A stretch of 36,537 nucleotides of DNA from a virus, in IMG/VR virus record IMGVR_UViG_3300009488_000040, positions 1 through 36,537 of that record, one strand, 5' to 3'. The notes under the pieces are model-generated. The model worked only from the letters and a program-made list of their open reading frames with translations, made no database searches and was not told where the DNA came from. Shown here in pieces: positions 1 to 7,281 of the stretch. The position numbers and the translations under genes were made by a program. Each line of letters starts with the position of its first letter. Within the stretch, counting starts at the first letter, position 1.

Positions 1-2
1 AT

Positions 3-92
3 GAGGACGGGATATACGAAGTTGATCCGGCTGAATATCTCGCATCTACCGGAGAAGTTGCAACCGAAATTGTATTAGTTATTTGCCGATAG
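3..92 (+). CDS. C-terminal end of an unknown gene (partial)
   Basis: Reading from base 3, 29 codons stay open to a TAG at 90-92, giving a peptide that begins EDGIYEVDPAEYL and ends VLVICR. The gene starts upstream of the window. It ends 14 bases before the next start codon, and the purine-rich run AAAGGGGAGA in that gap looks like the ribosome site of the next gene, so the two were probably in one operon. No family is recognised. The frame choice rests on this close spacing and on a protein-like composition. Confidence 0.5.
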   Translation, partial: EDGIYEVDPAEYLASTGEVATEIVLVICR

Positions 93-106
93 CAGAAAGG
101 GGAGAA

Positions 107-229
107 ATGAATGTCCTTCTGATGGACATAGATAGTAAGATTCCAAATCTCCCGTTGAAGAAGCTGGAAATCTACCATAAGAATGCTGGTCATAAGGGCA
201 AAGGCATCTGCAATTCGGAAAGGGTATAA
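107..229 (+). pseudogene. N-terminal remnant of a phage radical-SAM-like gene, cut by the IS
   Basis: An ATG at 107, preceded by AAAGGGGAGA, opens a 40-codon frame. Its first residues, MNVLLMDIDSKIPNLPLKKL followed by EIYHKN, resemble from memory the start of B12-binding or radical-SAM proteins common in phages of uncultured bacteria. The frame runs into the insertion sequence at 208 and stops at 227. If the IS and one target copy are removed, the frame rejoins at 1899-1906 and stops after only three more codons (GIDSH). The gene was therefore already a fragment before the IS landed, and the IS changed only its last residues. Family assignment is tentative; the truncation itself is seen directly. 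Confidence 0.5.
200..207. repeat. Target site duplication, left copy
   Basis: AAAGGCAT at 200-207 directly abuts the left inverted repeat of the IS. The identical 8 bases directly abut the right inverted repeat at 1899-1906. A perfect flanking direct repeat is the footprint of transposition. Confidence 0.9.
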
Positions 230-1898
230 ACCGGCGTCGGTTTGAAAACGTATATATATGTATGCGAGATATAGAAATACTGAATCAACATCCGAGAAAA
301 GTGTTAGATAAGCTGAAACTGGGTCAAGTGGATAGTATAGAGTATGGCGTAGAACAGATAACAGATGACTTCATGATTTATGGTTTACGCGGCGGTCTGA
401 TAGACGAATTGAGCAAGAGCTTTCCAGACCCCAGAAAGGAGTGTGAGATAACGGTCAAGCAGATACTGAGTGCCAGCATAGCTGGTCACTTTCAGGATAT
501 GTACGCCATAAGTCAGTCGCCATACGCGCTACACTCACCAATGCTCTTAGCGGAACTGGGTTTGAATGTGAAGGTATTAGTGGAAGGAGAAGGTATATCA
601 AGACGTGGAACACAGGAGAATGCGCCATTCAATGGCGATGTAATCCGCAAGATGCTGTATGACATGACTCCACAGGAGTTGCTGGATTGGTATAACCGCT
701 ATGTTGGTGGAGCATATCTTGGACAAGTAGACTATGCTCCATGCTTGCACATCCTGGACTGCACTAAGCTGGTGGTGAACTACGAGAATGAGAACTACGA
801 AGGTAGCGGAGTAGTTCTCAATGATGAAGACGAGTTGGAGCGTGGCTACAAGCTTGGCAGTCTTCGTAGCTTGCTTGATGATGGCGGGATAATCACATCC
901 ATGGCCTTTGGCGCCATTCAAGTGCATGATTTGACGCTTTGTAAGGACATAATGCTGAAGTCGCCACATCTGAAGCCAGGGGACATGCTCATAGTGGATA
1001 TGGGATACATAGATGGGAAGATCATGTCCACAATGAAGCTAAAGCGCAAAGTTGATACCCTTATACCCCTGCGCAGCGATATGAATGGTCATAAAGATGC
1101 CATAGAATCAGCGTATTACCATGATGATATTCCATGGGAGAAGCATCCCACAAGAGAACATCAACAGATAAAGCAGGTAGAGCATGTGGATTACTTCTGG
1201 GATGAATGCCGTGTTCCCCTGATTGGTTGCGTGGTAAGGGAGTTAGAAAAAGGCAAGGATGGCAGTGGTGGAAGGGAAGACTACAAGCATTGGGTGTTTG
1301 CCACTACCAAGCTTACTCTTACAGGCAAACGTATGATTCAGACGTACCAACTGCGGCCAGAGATAGAAGAAGACCACAGGCAGTGGAAGGATGGAGCATG
1401 GGATATGGCTGAGTTCACGTCTACCAACCAGGTACAGATTCTGTATCATATCATCTGTGTTCTTCTGGCATACAATCTCAGTGGGATATATTCCAACACT
1501 AGAAAAGGCCGGGAGTTTGCCAGAAAGACACTGCGACAGTTGACAAGGGAGCAAGCCAGAAATCATGAAGTGGCAGTTTTGGTATTTGTGGAGAACTACT
1601 ACGCTGTCTTTGAAGTTAGATACTTCACTGGCATTCTTATCAGGCTTTCGCCAGATGTTCTGATTCATCTGCGCAGTCATTTTCCTATACCAGAGATAGG
1701 ATTTACCTGACGCAACTGACTGACTGATGGCATCTCTGATCTGGCGCAACATCCAACAAGGGATTAGTCTGCCGCCATCGTCAGAATTACTTCGGTGGAA
1801 TGGCTTACATCCCTGTGATACAACCAAATATAACTTGACTTTTCAGAAAATAGTCAGTTTGTCGTATGTTGGGTGTCAGATACCTTTCCGAATCGCAG
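208..1898 (+). mobile_element. Complete IS4-like insertion sequence, 1691 bp
   Basis: The element is bounded by imperfect terminal inverted repeats. The left end, 208-227, reads CTGCAATTCGGAAAGGGTAT. The reverse complement of the right end, 1880-1898, reads CTGCGATTCGGAAAGGTAT, which differs by one substitution and one missing G. An 8-bp AAAGGCAT duplication flanks it on both sides. Its single gene (262-1710) encodes a DDE transposase with the IS4-family Y-R-E-K signature, and 8 bp falls within the range known for some IS4 subgroups. The transposase frame is intact and the duplication is perfect, so the insertion is probably recent. A small palindrome (AAACCG, 4-nt loop, CGGTTT) lies at 228-243 just inside the left end. 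The 188 bases after the transposase hold no convincing gene. Confidence 0.93.
262..1710 (+). CDS. IS4-family DDE transposase
   Basis: This 482-residue protein carries out cut-and-paste transposition of the surrounding element. The RNase-H-like DDE core is visible: the first aspartate sits in ILDCTKL (D166), the second in LIVDMGYIDG (D246), and the glutamate E369 lies in the IS4 signature Y362-x2-R365-x3-E369-x6-K376 within YQLRPEIEEDHRQWK. The roughly 110 residues between the second Asp and the Glu are expected to hold the beta-strand insertion domain usual in this family. Length and motifs are complete, so the enzyme may be active. The start is the first ATG after the left inverted repeat. 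No strong ribosome site precedes it, which is common for transposases. Confidence 0.92.
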   Translation: MRDIEILNQHPRKVLDKLKLGQVDSIEYGVEQITDDFMIYGLRGGLIDELSKSFPDPRKECEITVKQILSASIAGHFQDMYAISQSPYALHSPMLLAELGLNVKVLVEGEGISRRGTQENAPFNGDVIRKMLYDMTPQELLDWYNRYVGGAYLGQVDYAPCLHILDCTKLVVNYENENYEGSGVVLNDEDELERGYKLGSLRSLLDDGGIITSMAFGAIQVHDLTLCKDIMLKSPHLKPGDMLIVDMGYIDGKIMSTMKLKRKVDTLIPLRSDMNGHKDAIESAYYHDDIPWEKHPTREHQQIKQVEHVDYFWDECRVPLIGCVVRELEKGKDGSGGREDYKHWVFATTKLTLTGKRMIQTYQLRPEIEEDHRQWKDGAWDMAEFTSTNQVQILYHIICVLLAYNLSGIYSNTRKGREFARKTLRQLTREQARNHEVAVLVFVENYYAVFEVRYFTGILIRLSPDVLIHLRSHFPIPEIGFT

Positions 1899-1906
1899 AA
1901 AGGCAT
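1880..1906. repeat. Right inverted repeat of the IS and right target duplication
   Basis: Bases 1880-1898 are the inverted partner of 208-227, and 1899-1906 (AAAGGCAT) repeats 200-207. The IS therefore ends 9 bp before the -35 box of the promoter at 1916, leaving that promoter intact. Confidence 0.9.
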
Positions 1907-1915
1907 AGATTCTCA

Positions 1916-1944
1916 TTGACTTTACACTCACTTTATGCTATACT
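1916..1944 (+). promoter_or_regulatory. Sigma-70 promoter for the early or accessory block
   Basis: TTGACT at 1916-1921 and TATACT at 1939-1944 are separated by exactly 17 bp, and TG one base before the -10 makes it an extended -10 promoter. Each hexamer differs from consensus at one position. Transcription would start near 1951 and give a leader of about 137 nt before the HNH gene. The promoter lies just outside the IS, so it belongs to the phage. Confidence 0.85.
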
Positions 1945-2030
1945 AAATAGTGGAAATCAAGCAGTTGCCAAGCTGCTATTCACATCTCGTTGGCTTGCTA
2001 CCAGCGGGAGGCTTATTGCCTGGTCTTGTT

Positions 2031-2079
2031 GCTAGTGGGTGTCCTAAGTCACCCACTAGCTCAGACCGAACTTAGGAGG
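2031..2079 (+). promoter_or_regulatory. Leader hairpin with loop complementary to the ribosome-binding site
   Basis: Bases 2031-2041 (GCTAGTGGGTG) pair perfectly with 2050-2060, forming an 11-bp stem. The 8-base loop TCCTAAGT (2042-2049) is a perfect reverse complement of ACTTAGGA (2070-2077), which overlaps the AGGAGG ribosome site (2074-2079) of the ATG at 2088. This is an H-type pseudoknot layout with a 9-nt third loop. If the whole 8-nt loop paired there would be no first-loop base, so 6-7 bp of loop pairing is more realistic. Folding would hide the ribosome site. There is no U-run after the hairpin, so it is not an obvious terminator. Confidence 0.7.
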
Positions 2080-2087
2080 CTACTGAT

Positions 2088-2645
2088 ATGACTGACCAAC
2101 CAGAAGCAAAACCAAACCCTTTAGATGCAACATATCCAGATAGATATAAGCGTGTTTGCGTACTATTGGATAAATACATTCCAGGAAGCCGTTTATTCTC
2201 AGTGGCAGATGATCCTTCACAGCCATCTGATATTGCGGCAATAAACGAGTTTGGCAACCCGACGAATCCTTTTAGTCTTTTGAAGTCCGCACTAATAGCT
2301 TATGCACAAGTAGATCAGTTTAGAAAAGAATTAAAGATAAAATATCAAGAGACCATTGATGATGAAGCTTATCTATTCTGTCTAATAGATGCTTGTAAGA
2401 AACCCGGATTCTTTGGTGGATATTCATCATATACAGAATATCTAAATTCTGAATATTGGCAACAAGTTCGCGGTGAGGCTATAGAACGAGCCGGTAGTCG
2501 CTGTATGCTATGCAATAGAAATGATTTGCCACTCCATGTTCACCACAGAACCTATGAACGATTGGGATGTGAAGAGCCTATGGATGTGATTGTATTATGT
2601 AGTTCTGATCACGCAAAATTTCATGGAAAGGACGGAACTAAATGA
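2088..2645 (+). CDS. HNH endonuclease
   Basis: This is a 185-residue nuclease of the HNH (beta-beta-alpha metal) family. The C-terminal third holds the fold: C139-x2-C142, then HVHH (H150, H152, H153) as the catalytic histidine strand, and C171, H175 and H179 completing the zinc and metal sites. The first 120 residues are not recognised and may bind DNA or the operon partners. AGGAGG at 2074-2079, 8 nt before the ATG, fixes the start. That site is the target of the leader pseudoknot, so this gene is the first whose translation would be controlled. It could be a free-standing homing endonuclease or a nuclease used in replication; the position next to a replication protein does not settle this. 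Confidence 0.85.
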   Translation: MTDQPEAKPNPLDATYPDRYKRVCVLLDKYIPGSRLFSVADDPSQPSDIAAINEFGNPTNPFSLLKSALIAYAQVDQFRKELKIKYQETIDDEAYLFCLIDACKKPGFFGGYSSYTEYLNSEYWQQVRGEAIERAGSRCMLCNRNDLPLHVHHRTYERLGCEEPMDVIVLCSSDHAKFHGKDGTK

Positions 2646-3628
2646 ACGACCGTCCTTTTACATTGTTGGATGTTATGCTTGGCGTTTACAAGCATGGCCT
2701 GGCCTGCAAACTTTCTGAGGAGTCGTTCACGTTTCTAATTGGTCTTATTCTGGAACATAATGATAAAGGATTCAAGATGCCATTCGATCTCAACAACCAA
2801 CAGGCAATGGGTATAGGTGGTGGGAATACCCCAAAATCTGTACGCCGCAGACGCTTAACTTTATCCAAGTTCAAGATAGATGGAGAGCCTCTTTTGAAAT
2901 TTACCTCTGGAAACTACGGGCGTAGTACGTGTGCAAAGTACGAAATTAACTATAAAAAGCTGTTGCTTTACAAGGGCATGTGGACTGGGGAAATGGACTT
3001 ACCCGCCCAAATATGGGGCAGTAGTGGGCACAGTAGAGGACGGGTTGAGGGTACAGTAGGGGGTACAGTACCCGGCCCCATCCTAAGATCAGAGGAGGAT
3101 AAAGAAGATAATATAAGATCAGCCGATGATAATAATTTTGATGATAAATTCACAGATAAGGAATCAACCGTATCAAATATCAGTGATGATATAACCACAT
3201 TGGGAAAAGCCGTGTTATATAAATGGTCGCATCAACTGGCGGCAGAACCATCAGATAGCTGTTGCAGGCAGGCTCTTGAAGCCAAAGGCGTTGATGGTGA
3301 TATTGACAAGTTGCTGGAGGCTATAGATAGGGCACCGGCAATGTTAAAGGATCAGAATGGCAAGAAGCCAAATCCGATAGACGCACTAAGTTTTGTGGTT
3401 GATATTGCACAGCACCCGACGTGGTACGCAGAACAAAAAACAGTCACTCCGGGATCGCTATCGTATGATAGGCGCGACGCTTTCGAGAGGAAGCTGAAGG
3501 AGCTGGAAGAGCAGTATGCGGAATGGTCAGAGGCGGGTGATGAGCATTTCCCAGTTATGTCAAAGGCTGATTGTTTGCAGGACCTGGACACAGAGATGGA
3601 TCGGATACGGGGGATATTGGCAACATGA
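2642..3628 (+). CDS. DnaD-like phage replication initiation protein
   Basis: The 328-residue protein overlaps the HNH gene by an ATGA junction, so translation is probably coupled. Residues about 1-110 look like the winged-helix domain of phage replication initiators: hydrophobic helices, then the basic stretch KSVRRRRLTLSKF, then GRSTCAKYEI. An acidic, disordered linker of about 70 residues (EEDKEDNIRSADDNNFDDKF) follows. The C-terminal part, including DIDKLLEAIDRAP and PTWYAE, is helical as in DnaD-type helicase-loader proteins. The likely role is binding the phage origin and recruiting the host helicase. This rests on overall architecture, since no diagnostic catalytic motif exists for the family. 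No origin or iterons were recognised nearby. Confidence 0.6.
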   Translation: MNDRPFTLLDVMLGVYKHGLACKLSEESFTFLIGLILEHNDKGFKMPFDLNNQQAMGIGGGNTPKSVRRRRLTLSKFKIDGEPLLKFTSGNYGRSTCAKYEINYKKLLLYKGMWTGEMDLPAQIWGSSGHSRGRVEGTVGGTVPGPILRSEEDKEDNIRSADDNNFDDKFTDKESTVSNISDDITTLGKAVLYKWSHQLAAEPSDSCCRQALEAKGVDGDIDKLLEAIDRAPAMLKDQNGKKPNPIDALSFVVDIAQHPTWYAEQKTVTPGSLSYDRRDAFERKLKELEEQYAEWSEAGDEHFPVMSKADCLQDLDTEMDRIRGILAT

Positions 3629-4302
3629 CTGTAGTTGATCTATATTGCGGAGGAGGAGGCGCTTCATCCGGTATTATGCAAGCCGGAGCCAGTTGGGTAA
3701 CTGGTGTGGATATTCTGGATCAGACCGAATACCCGTATTGGTTTTTCCATGCCGACGTTGGCAGGCTTACCGGCGATTGGTTGAGCAGGTTTGACTTTGC
3801 CTGGGCATCTCCCCCATGCCAGGCGTATTCATACGCTGCGGCAAGATGGCGCAATAGCGGAAGGGAGTGGCCGGATCTTATAGCCATGACCAGGAGCAAG
3901 CTGCTTGAGTCAGGGATACCCTTTGTTATAGAGAACACTCCTGGAGCACCGCTGCGAAAAGACCTAATGCTATGCGGGGAGATGTTTGGCTTGAAGGTGA
4001 TCCGGCATAGGATATTTGAGATCCACGGCTTTGAATGCGCTCAGCTAGAACACATCAAGCATAGGGGCATGGTGAAGGATGGCTATTATGTCACTGTTGC
4101 AGGGAACGGAGGGGATTATGCCGGGCATAATTTCTGCAAGTTAAAAGGGCTTCCAGGCAGGAATCAACTGGAGACCTGGCAATATGCTATGGGAATTCCG
4201 TGGCTGACGCACAAGGCAACTTTGCGCGAAGCTGTGCCGCCAAAGTATTCTGAGTACATTTTCAGGCAATTTTTGGAAGGCCAGAAAGGAAATCATGGGT
4301 AG
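3625..4302 (+). CDS. Compact DNA (cytosine-5) methyltransferase
   Basis: The start is the ATG at 3625, which overlaps the stop of the previous gene as ATGA; this gives 225 residues. The conserved C5-methyltransferase motifs are in order: motif I (SAM binding) DLYCGGGGASSG at 5-16, motif IV PPCQ at 63-66 with catalytic C65, motif VI ENT at 103-105, motif VIII RHRIFEI near 127-133, and a motif X-like PPKYSEYI near 205-212. It should methylate cytosines in DNA, protecting the phage from host restriction or marking its own genome. It is far shorter than M.HhaI-like enzymes, and the target-recognition region between VIII and X is only about 70 residues. Paired HNH genes on both sides are suggestive, but neither is shown to be a cognate restriction enzyme. 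Confidence 0.87.
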   Translation: MTVVDLYCGGGGASSGIMQAGASWVTGVDILDQTEYPYWFFHADVGRLTGDWLSRFDFAWASPPCQAYSYAAARWRNSGREWPDLIAMTRSKLLESGIPFVIENTPGAPLRKDLMLCGEMFGLKVIRHRIFEIHGFECAQLEHIKHRGMVKDGYYVTVAGNGGDYAGHNFCKLKGLPGRNQLETWQYAMGIPWLTHKATLREAVPPKYSEYIFRQFLEGQKGNHG

Positions 4303-4777
4303 ACCAAAATATACCGAAAAAGAGCGAAAGCAGAATTTCTGGCGTCGAGTTGATAGGGGATATGATCTTCTGGGTTGCTGGGAATGGTGTGGGAGTTTGC
4401 GCACTGACGGCTATGGGCAAATGAGCGATAGGAATAGAAGATCAAAAGCGGCACATCGTTTCGCATGGTTCGCCACCTATGGAGAAATCCCGGAAGGAAT
4501 GCACGTTCTTCATAAATGCGATAATCGGATATGTGTTAATCCAGCACATTTGTATCTGGGAACACATGCTGATAACATGCGTGATAGATCGAGACGATCC
4601 AGGCAGGCGCGTGGCGAAACAAACGGCAGAGCTAAACTTTCCGAGGCCAACGTTATAGAGATTAGGATGCTGCTGTTGGAAGGTTGGTTACAGAAAAAAA
4701 TAGCCCCCAAATTTGGTGTTGACCTCAGAACTATCAGTGCCATCAAGCGTGGTCTTATTTGGAGCCACATTTCATAA
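4295..4777 (+). CDS. HNH homing-type endonuclease with C-terminal helix-turn-helix
   Basis: This 160-residue protein matches the HNH_3 homing nuclease pattern: CWEWCGSLRTDGYG, then HRFAWFATYGEIPEG, then the core HVLHKCDNRICVNPAHL and LGTHADNMRD. The last 45 residues, with AKLSEANVIEIRMLLLEG and IAPKFGVDLRTISAIKRG, form a helix-turn-helix that would contact the target site. Such genes spread by cutting alleles that lack them and often sit beside DNA-metabolism genes, here the methyltransferase it overlaps by 8 bp. The ATG at 4295 follows AGAAAGGAAAT, a moderate ribosome site. Confidence 0.88.
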   Translation: MGRPKYTEKERKQNFWRRVDRGYDLLGCWEWCGSLRTDGYGQMSDRNRRSKAAHRFAWFATYGEIPEGMHVLHKCDNRICVNPAHLYLGTHADNMRDRSRRSRQARGETNGRAKLSEANVIEIRMLLLEGWLQKKIAPKFGVDLRTISAIKRGLIWSHIS

Positions 4778-4853
4778 GTAGAATCAAAGAGCTTACGCAG
4801 CGTATATTTTTGAGCAGTTTTTACTCAGCAACGGAGAGGAGGTGAATAAGTAA

Positions 4854-5042
4854 ATGGCACAACCCAAATCAAAAGAACCGATCCAGATGGACATTGACTT
4901 TGGCGAGAAGTACAACAAGATAATCCTGAAGGAACACCAGAAAATCGAGGATAATCTATTGAAAATGTTTGCTAATCTCGGTATAAGCATTGAGACGGTC
5001 AATCAGGTCATGGCTATTCTCAAGGCTGAATTAGCAGGCTGA
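4854..5042 (+). CDS. Small hypothetical protein, 62 aa
   Basis: GAGGAGGTGA lies about 10 nt upstream of the ATG and is one of the best ribosome sites in the window. The product is charged, with an amphipathic helical segment (KYNKIILKEHQKIEDNLLKMF) and an Ile/Leu-rich C-terminal helix ending LKAELAG. A coiled-coil or helix-pair fold is likely. No function is recognised. Before it, 4778-4853 is non-coding. After it, 5043-5133 holds nothing clear beyond a few open codons without a start. Confidence 0.6.
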   Translation: MAQPKSKEPIQMDIDFGEKYNKIILKEHQKIEDNLLKMFANLGISIETVNQVMAILKAELAG

Positions 5043-5133
5043 ACGAACTTGTGAAAGTGGCGGCAGAGGCACTTGATGACGTGAAGTAAGCGGAGATGAC
5101 AATTATGGGCTGATAAGCAAGGAGGTGTTTCAA

Positions 5134-5286
5134 GTGACAAACGAGACATTTGAGAAGACAATAGCCAAGTTTCCAAAGATGCTGGATGAGGCTATTAAGC
5201 AGGAAAGAATTAAGCGGGCAATCAGGGCGGTAATAAAGCGTGCGATCAAGGCGGAGGTGAATGATGGCACAGAACCAGATGTATAA
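5134..5286 (+). CDS. Small basic protein, 50 aa, GTG start
   Basis: AAGGAGGTG at 5119-5127 sits 6 nt before a GTG that opens 50 codons ending in TAA at 5284-5286. The peptide begins MTNETFEKTIAKFPKMLDEA and continues with a strongly basic helix (KQERIKRAIRAVIKRAIKAE). Its end overlaps the following radical-SAM-like gene, so the two are probably translated together. A small nucleic-acid-binding or regulatory helix is possible, but no family is recognised. The strong ribosome site is the main reason to accept it. Confidence 0.6.
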   Translation: MTNETFEKTIAKFPKMLDEAIKQERIKRAIRAVIKRAIKAEVNDGTEPDV

Positions 5287-6025
5287 ATGGGTTGATAAAT
5301 GCGTCAATCCTTTAGCGGGTGAGTGTCAGCATAAATGTGTCTACTGCTATATGAAGGCCATGAAGCGGTTTCCGGTCAACAAAGAGAAATACTCCGGCGA
5401 ACCACGCATGGATGAGAAGGGGCTGGCGGAGATTAAGGGGGAGGACAAGAGGATTTTCGTATGCAGTGCGACAGATTTGTTTGCGGAGAATGTGCCTGAA
5501 AAATTGATTGCAACAATTCTCGACAAGTGCATAAAAGAGCCGTTCAACAAGTATTTGCTCCAGACCAAAAACCCATCAAGGTATCTAAATCTTTGGCAAC
5601 ATTTCCCCCACGGAGCGATTTTGGGCGCAACAATCGAAGGAACGGATGCTTGGAAATATAGCTTTGCCCCGTCCCCAAATACAAGAATTGATGCCATAAA
5701 AAAAGTAGGTTACTGGGTGAAGCAGATGAGGCAAGAATGTCATTTCAGGACGCATGTTTCGATTGAACCCGTAATCCGATGGGGGAATAGAACAATTCAA
5801 TGGCTACAAGAAGCTGACCCCGACATAATCTCCATCGGTGCAAACACAAGCAAAGTCAAACTTCCCGAACCGGATGCAAGCGAGTTGCTTGAACTGATAA
5901 CCAAGATGCGCCAGATAACCCCGGATTTGTGCCTCAAGCATAACCTGAAGCGTATACTGGGGGAAGAGAAGCTGGCGGAGTTGCAGGCGGAGATAGTGCC
6001 GATATGCTCCAGGGGAGGGGAATGA
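5264..6025 (+). CDS. Phage Gp37/Gp68 family (DUF5131) radical-SAM-like protein
   Basis: The protein is 253 residues from the second of two adjacent ATGs (5261 and 5264). The second is chosen because GGAGG just upstream is then better spaced. The N-terminus has a CxxxCxxC cluster (C21, C25, C28) in AGECQHKCVYCYM, which is the radical-SAM iron-sulfur signature. The rest follows the DUF5131 pattern: FVCSATDLFAENVP, KYLLQTKNPSRY, ILGATIEG, VSIEPVI and PDIISIGANTS. Members are widespread in phages, often beside a three-Cys-motif partner protein that I do not see here. The reaction is unknown to me; modification of DNA or a small molecule is the usual suggestion. The gene ends SRGGE-stop using the AGGGGAATGA junction that also serves the next gene. 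Confidence 0.85.
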   Translation: MAQNQMYKWVDKCVNPLAGECQHKCVYCYMKAMKRFPVNKEKYSGEPRMDEKGLAEIKGEDKRIFVCSATDLFAENVPEKLIATILDKCIKEPFNKYLLQTKNPSRYLNLWQHFPHGAILGATIEGTDAWKYSFAPSPNTRIDAIKKVGYWVKQMRQECHFRTHVSIEPVIRWGNRTIQWLQEADPDIISIGANTSKVKLPEPDASELLELITKMRQITPDLCLKHNLKRILGEEKLAELQAEIVPICSRGGE

Positions 6026-6525
6026 TGCCGAAGTTCTACACGATTGGTTACGGGATATTGGAAGGCACTCATAAGCAGAGAAGGACAGTTTTTCAACATA
6101 GGCTCTGTCGACTTAACACCCAAATTGGCGGTCAGGGATTGAGTATTGTTGACATAAGAAAACATGAGTGCGGATCGCGCAACGGCCAATTTTTCCGACA
6201 AGGTATTTATGGGATGGGTAGCCTTATCAATGGCACCTGGCCTGTTGCTACATATAACGAGTTGTCAGCCCTTTACAATCCCTTTGGTTCGACACAAGCA
6301 GGATTGCGACAGTACGCCACTGATTTCCGTAAGATTAAAGGGGCGGAATATTCATTTGGGATTCTATTGAAGTGGATAAGATCCGAAGGGCGTGCAATAA
6401 TCCTTCTTTGTGGATGTCACGATGCCCTCAAGTCCAACGGTACGTCCTGGCACTGCCACAGAGTTCCGCTGGCGCTGGAGTTGCTGGATGACTTACCTGA
6501 AGGCTGGGGGGTTGAGCATTTATGA
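6022..6525 (+). CDS. DUF488 family protein
   Basis: The protein is 167 residues, starting at one of two adjacent ATGs (6022, 6025) right after AGGGG. DUF488 hallmarks are present: the N-terminal strand FYTIGYG, the central VDIRKHECGSRNG, and the C-terminal pair IILLCGCHDA and WHCHRVPLALELL. The Cys and His residues of the latter are the usual putative active-site cluster. The biochemical role of DUF488 is not established; it often travels with DNA-modification and defence genes. It overlaps both neighbours (ATGA-type junctions), placing it in the same translational unit as the DUF5131 gene. Confidence 0.7.
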   Translation: MMPKFYTIGYGILEGTHKQRRTVFQHRLCRLNTQIGGQGLSIVDIRKHECGSRNGQFFRQGIYGMGSLINGTWPVATYNELSALYNPFGSTQAGLRQYATDFRKIKGAEYSFGILLKWIRSEGRAIILLCGCHDALKSNGTSWHCHRVPLALELLDDLPEGWGVEHL

Positions 6526-6827
6526 GCAACCATTGGAGATATTTTGTAGTGGAGATACGCAACGACACGCCACGTAAGAAGTGGATTGATGGCGCATTTC
6601 GAGATGTGATGCCAGAGAAAGAGGGATTGCTAGACATTTTGACCTTTAGGCACATGATCCAGGGATGGGTTAAAGTGGGTGCAAAAATTATCATTTGCCT
6701 AACGCGGAAAGTATCATTGCCCTCTTTGCGATATTCATTGGGTGAATTCCGCAAGCATTATCCTGACTGTGACGTTACCGAGGTTTTGTGTGAAGGAAGT
6801 AAAGTCGAGATGAGGTACTATCACTAA
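6522..6827 (+). CDS. Hypothetical protein, 101 aa
   Basis: It overlaps the DUF488 stop as ATGA and ends with TAA at 6825-6827. The sequence alternates predicted strands and helices (HWRYFVVEIRND, KVGAKIIICLTRKV, DVTEVLCEGSKVEMRYY), which suggests a small alpha-beta domain. There are no catalytic motifs, membrane segments or family I recognise. Tight coupling suggests it works with the DUF488 or DUF5131 protein. Confidence 0.6.
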   Translation: MSNHWRYFVVEIRNDTPRKKWIDGAFRDVMPEKEGLLDILTFRHMIQGWVKVGAKIIICLTRKVSLPSLRYSLGEFRKHYPDCDVTEVLCEGSKVEMRYYH

Positions 6828-6845
6828 TTGGGAGGTCGAGCATCT

Positions 6846-7193
6846 ATGAATCCAAAGTGGACTGACCAGGAGATAGAAATGCTCAGACTCTGGTGGCCGC
6901 GGTTGAGCGCCAAGTCTGTTGCCAGGAAAGTGGGGCGGTCATATCCTGCCACATATCAGAAGGCGCTGGCGCTGGCGCTGGAGAAGAGGCTGTCTCCGGA
7001 AAAGCAGGTCACTAATTGGGTGGATAGATATTTAGATATCTACCCACATGCTTGTTTATTGCATAAGCGCCGCGTGCCAATAGAAATCAGGACGCGCTGG
7101 ATGGGCGGCAGAGGTGAAGATAAGCGAGAGCAGTTCGCTATGTTTCGTATCTACCCGCGAAGGATTGAGAAGTATCGGGAAGAGTATGGGTAA
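6846..7193 (+). CDS. Small DNA-binding protein with SANT/Myb-like helix-turn-helix
   Basis: The ATG at 6846 is preceded by GGGAGG at 6829-6834; an upstream TTG in frame at 6828 is less likely. The 115-residue product opens WTDQEIEMLRLWWPRLSAKSVARKVGRSYPATYQKALAL. That is the tryptophan-rich three-helix pattern of Myb/SANT and GcrA-like DNA-binding domains found in phage regulators. The remaining 60 residues are basic and unknown. It is the last gene before the second promoter, so it may regulate the switch from this block to morphogenesis; this is inference. Confidence 0.65.
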   Translation: MNPKWTDQEIEMLRLWWPRLSAKSVARKVGRSYPATYQKALALALEKRLSPEKQVTNWVDRYLDIYPHACLLHKRRVPIEIRTRWMGGRGEDKREQFAMFRIYPRRIEKYREEYG

Positions 7194-7225
7194 TGACGAT
7201 ATTTGGCAAAAGCCAGTGATTTTTC

Positions 7226-7254
7226 TTGACGCTGCAGACAAAGTGTGTTATATT
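7226..7254 (+). promoter_or_regulatory. Sigma-70 promoter for the morphogenesis operon
   Basis: TTGACG at 7226-7231 and TATATT at 7249-7254 are separated by exactly 17 bp. Transcription would begin near 7261, giving a leader of about 75 nt. Downstream lie the terminase and all structural genes on the same strand, with no other equally good promoter noticed before the window ends. Confidence 0.8.
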
Positions 7255-7281
7255 GAAATATATAAAGCCTAACAGGTAGAA

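Noticed and set aside
1727-2035. 102-codon + strand frame after the transposase
   Set aside because: It runs across the IS right end, the target duplication and the promoter. It has no ribosome site and a biased, non-protein-like composition.
2031-2060. Rho-independent terminator
   Set aside because: The 11-bp stem is strong but no U-run follows, and the loop complementarity to the ribosome site offers a better explanation.
5043-5133. Additional mini-gene between the 62- and 50-residue genes
   Set aside because: Only about 12-17 codons are open, with no good start codon or ribosome site.
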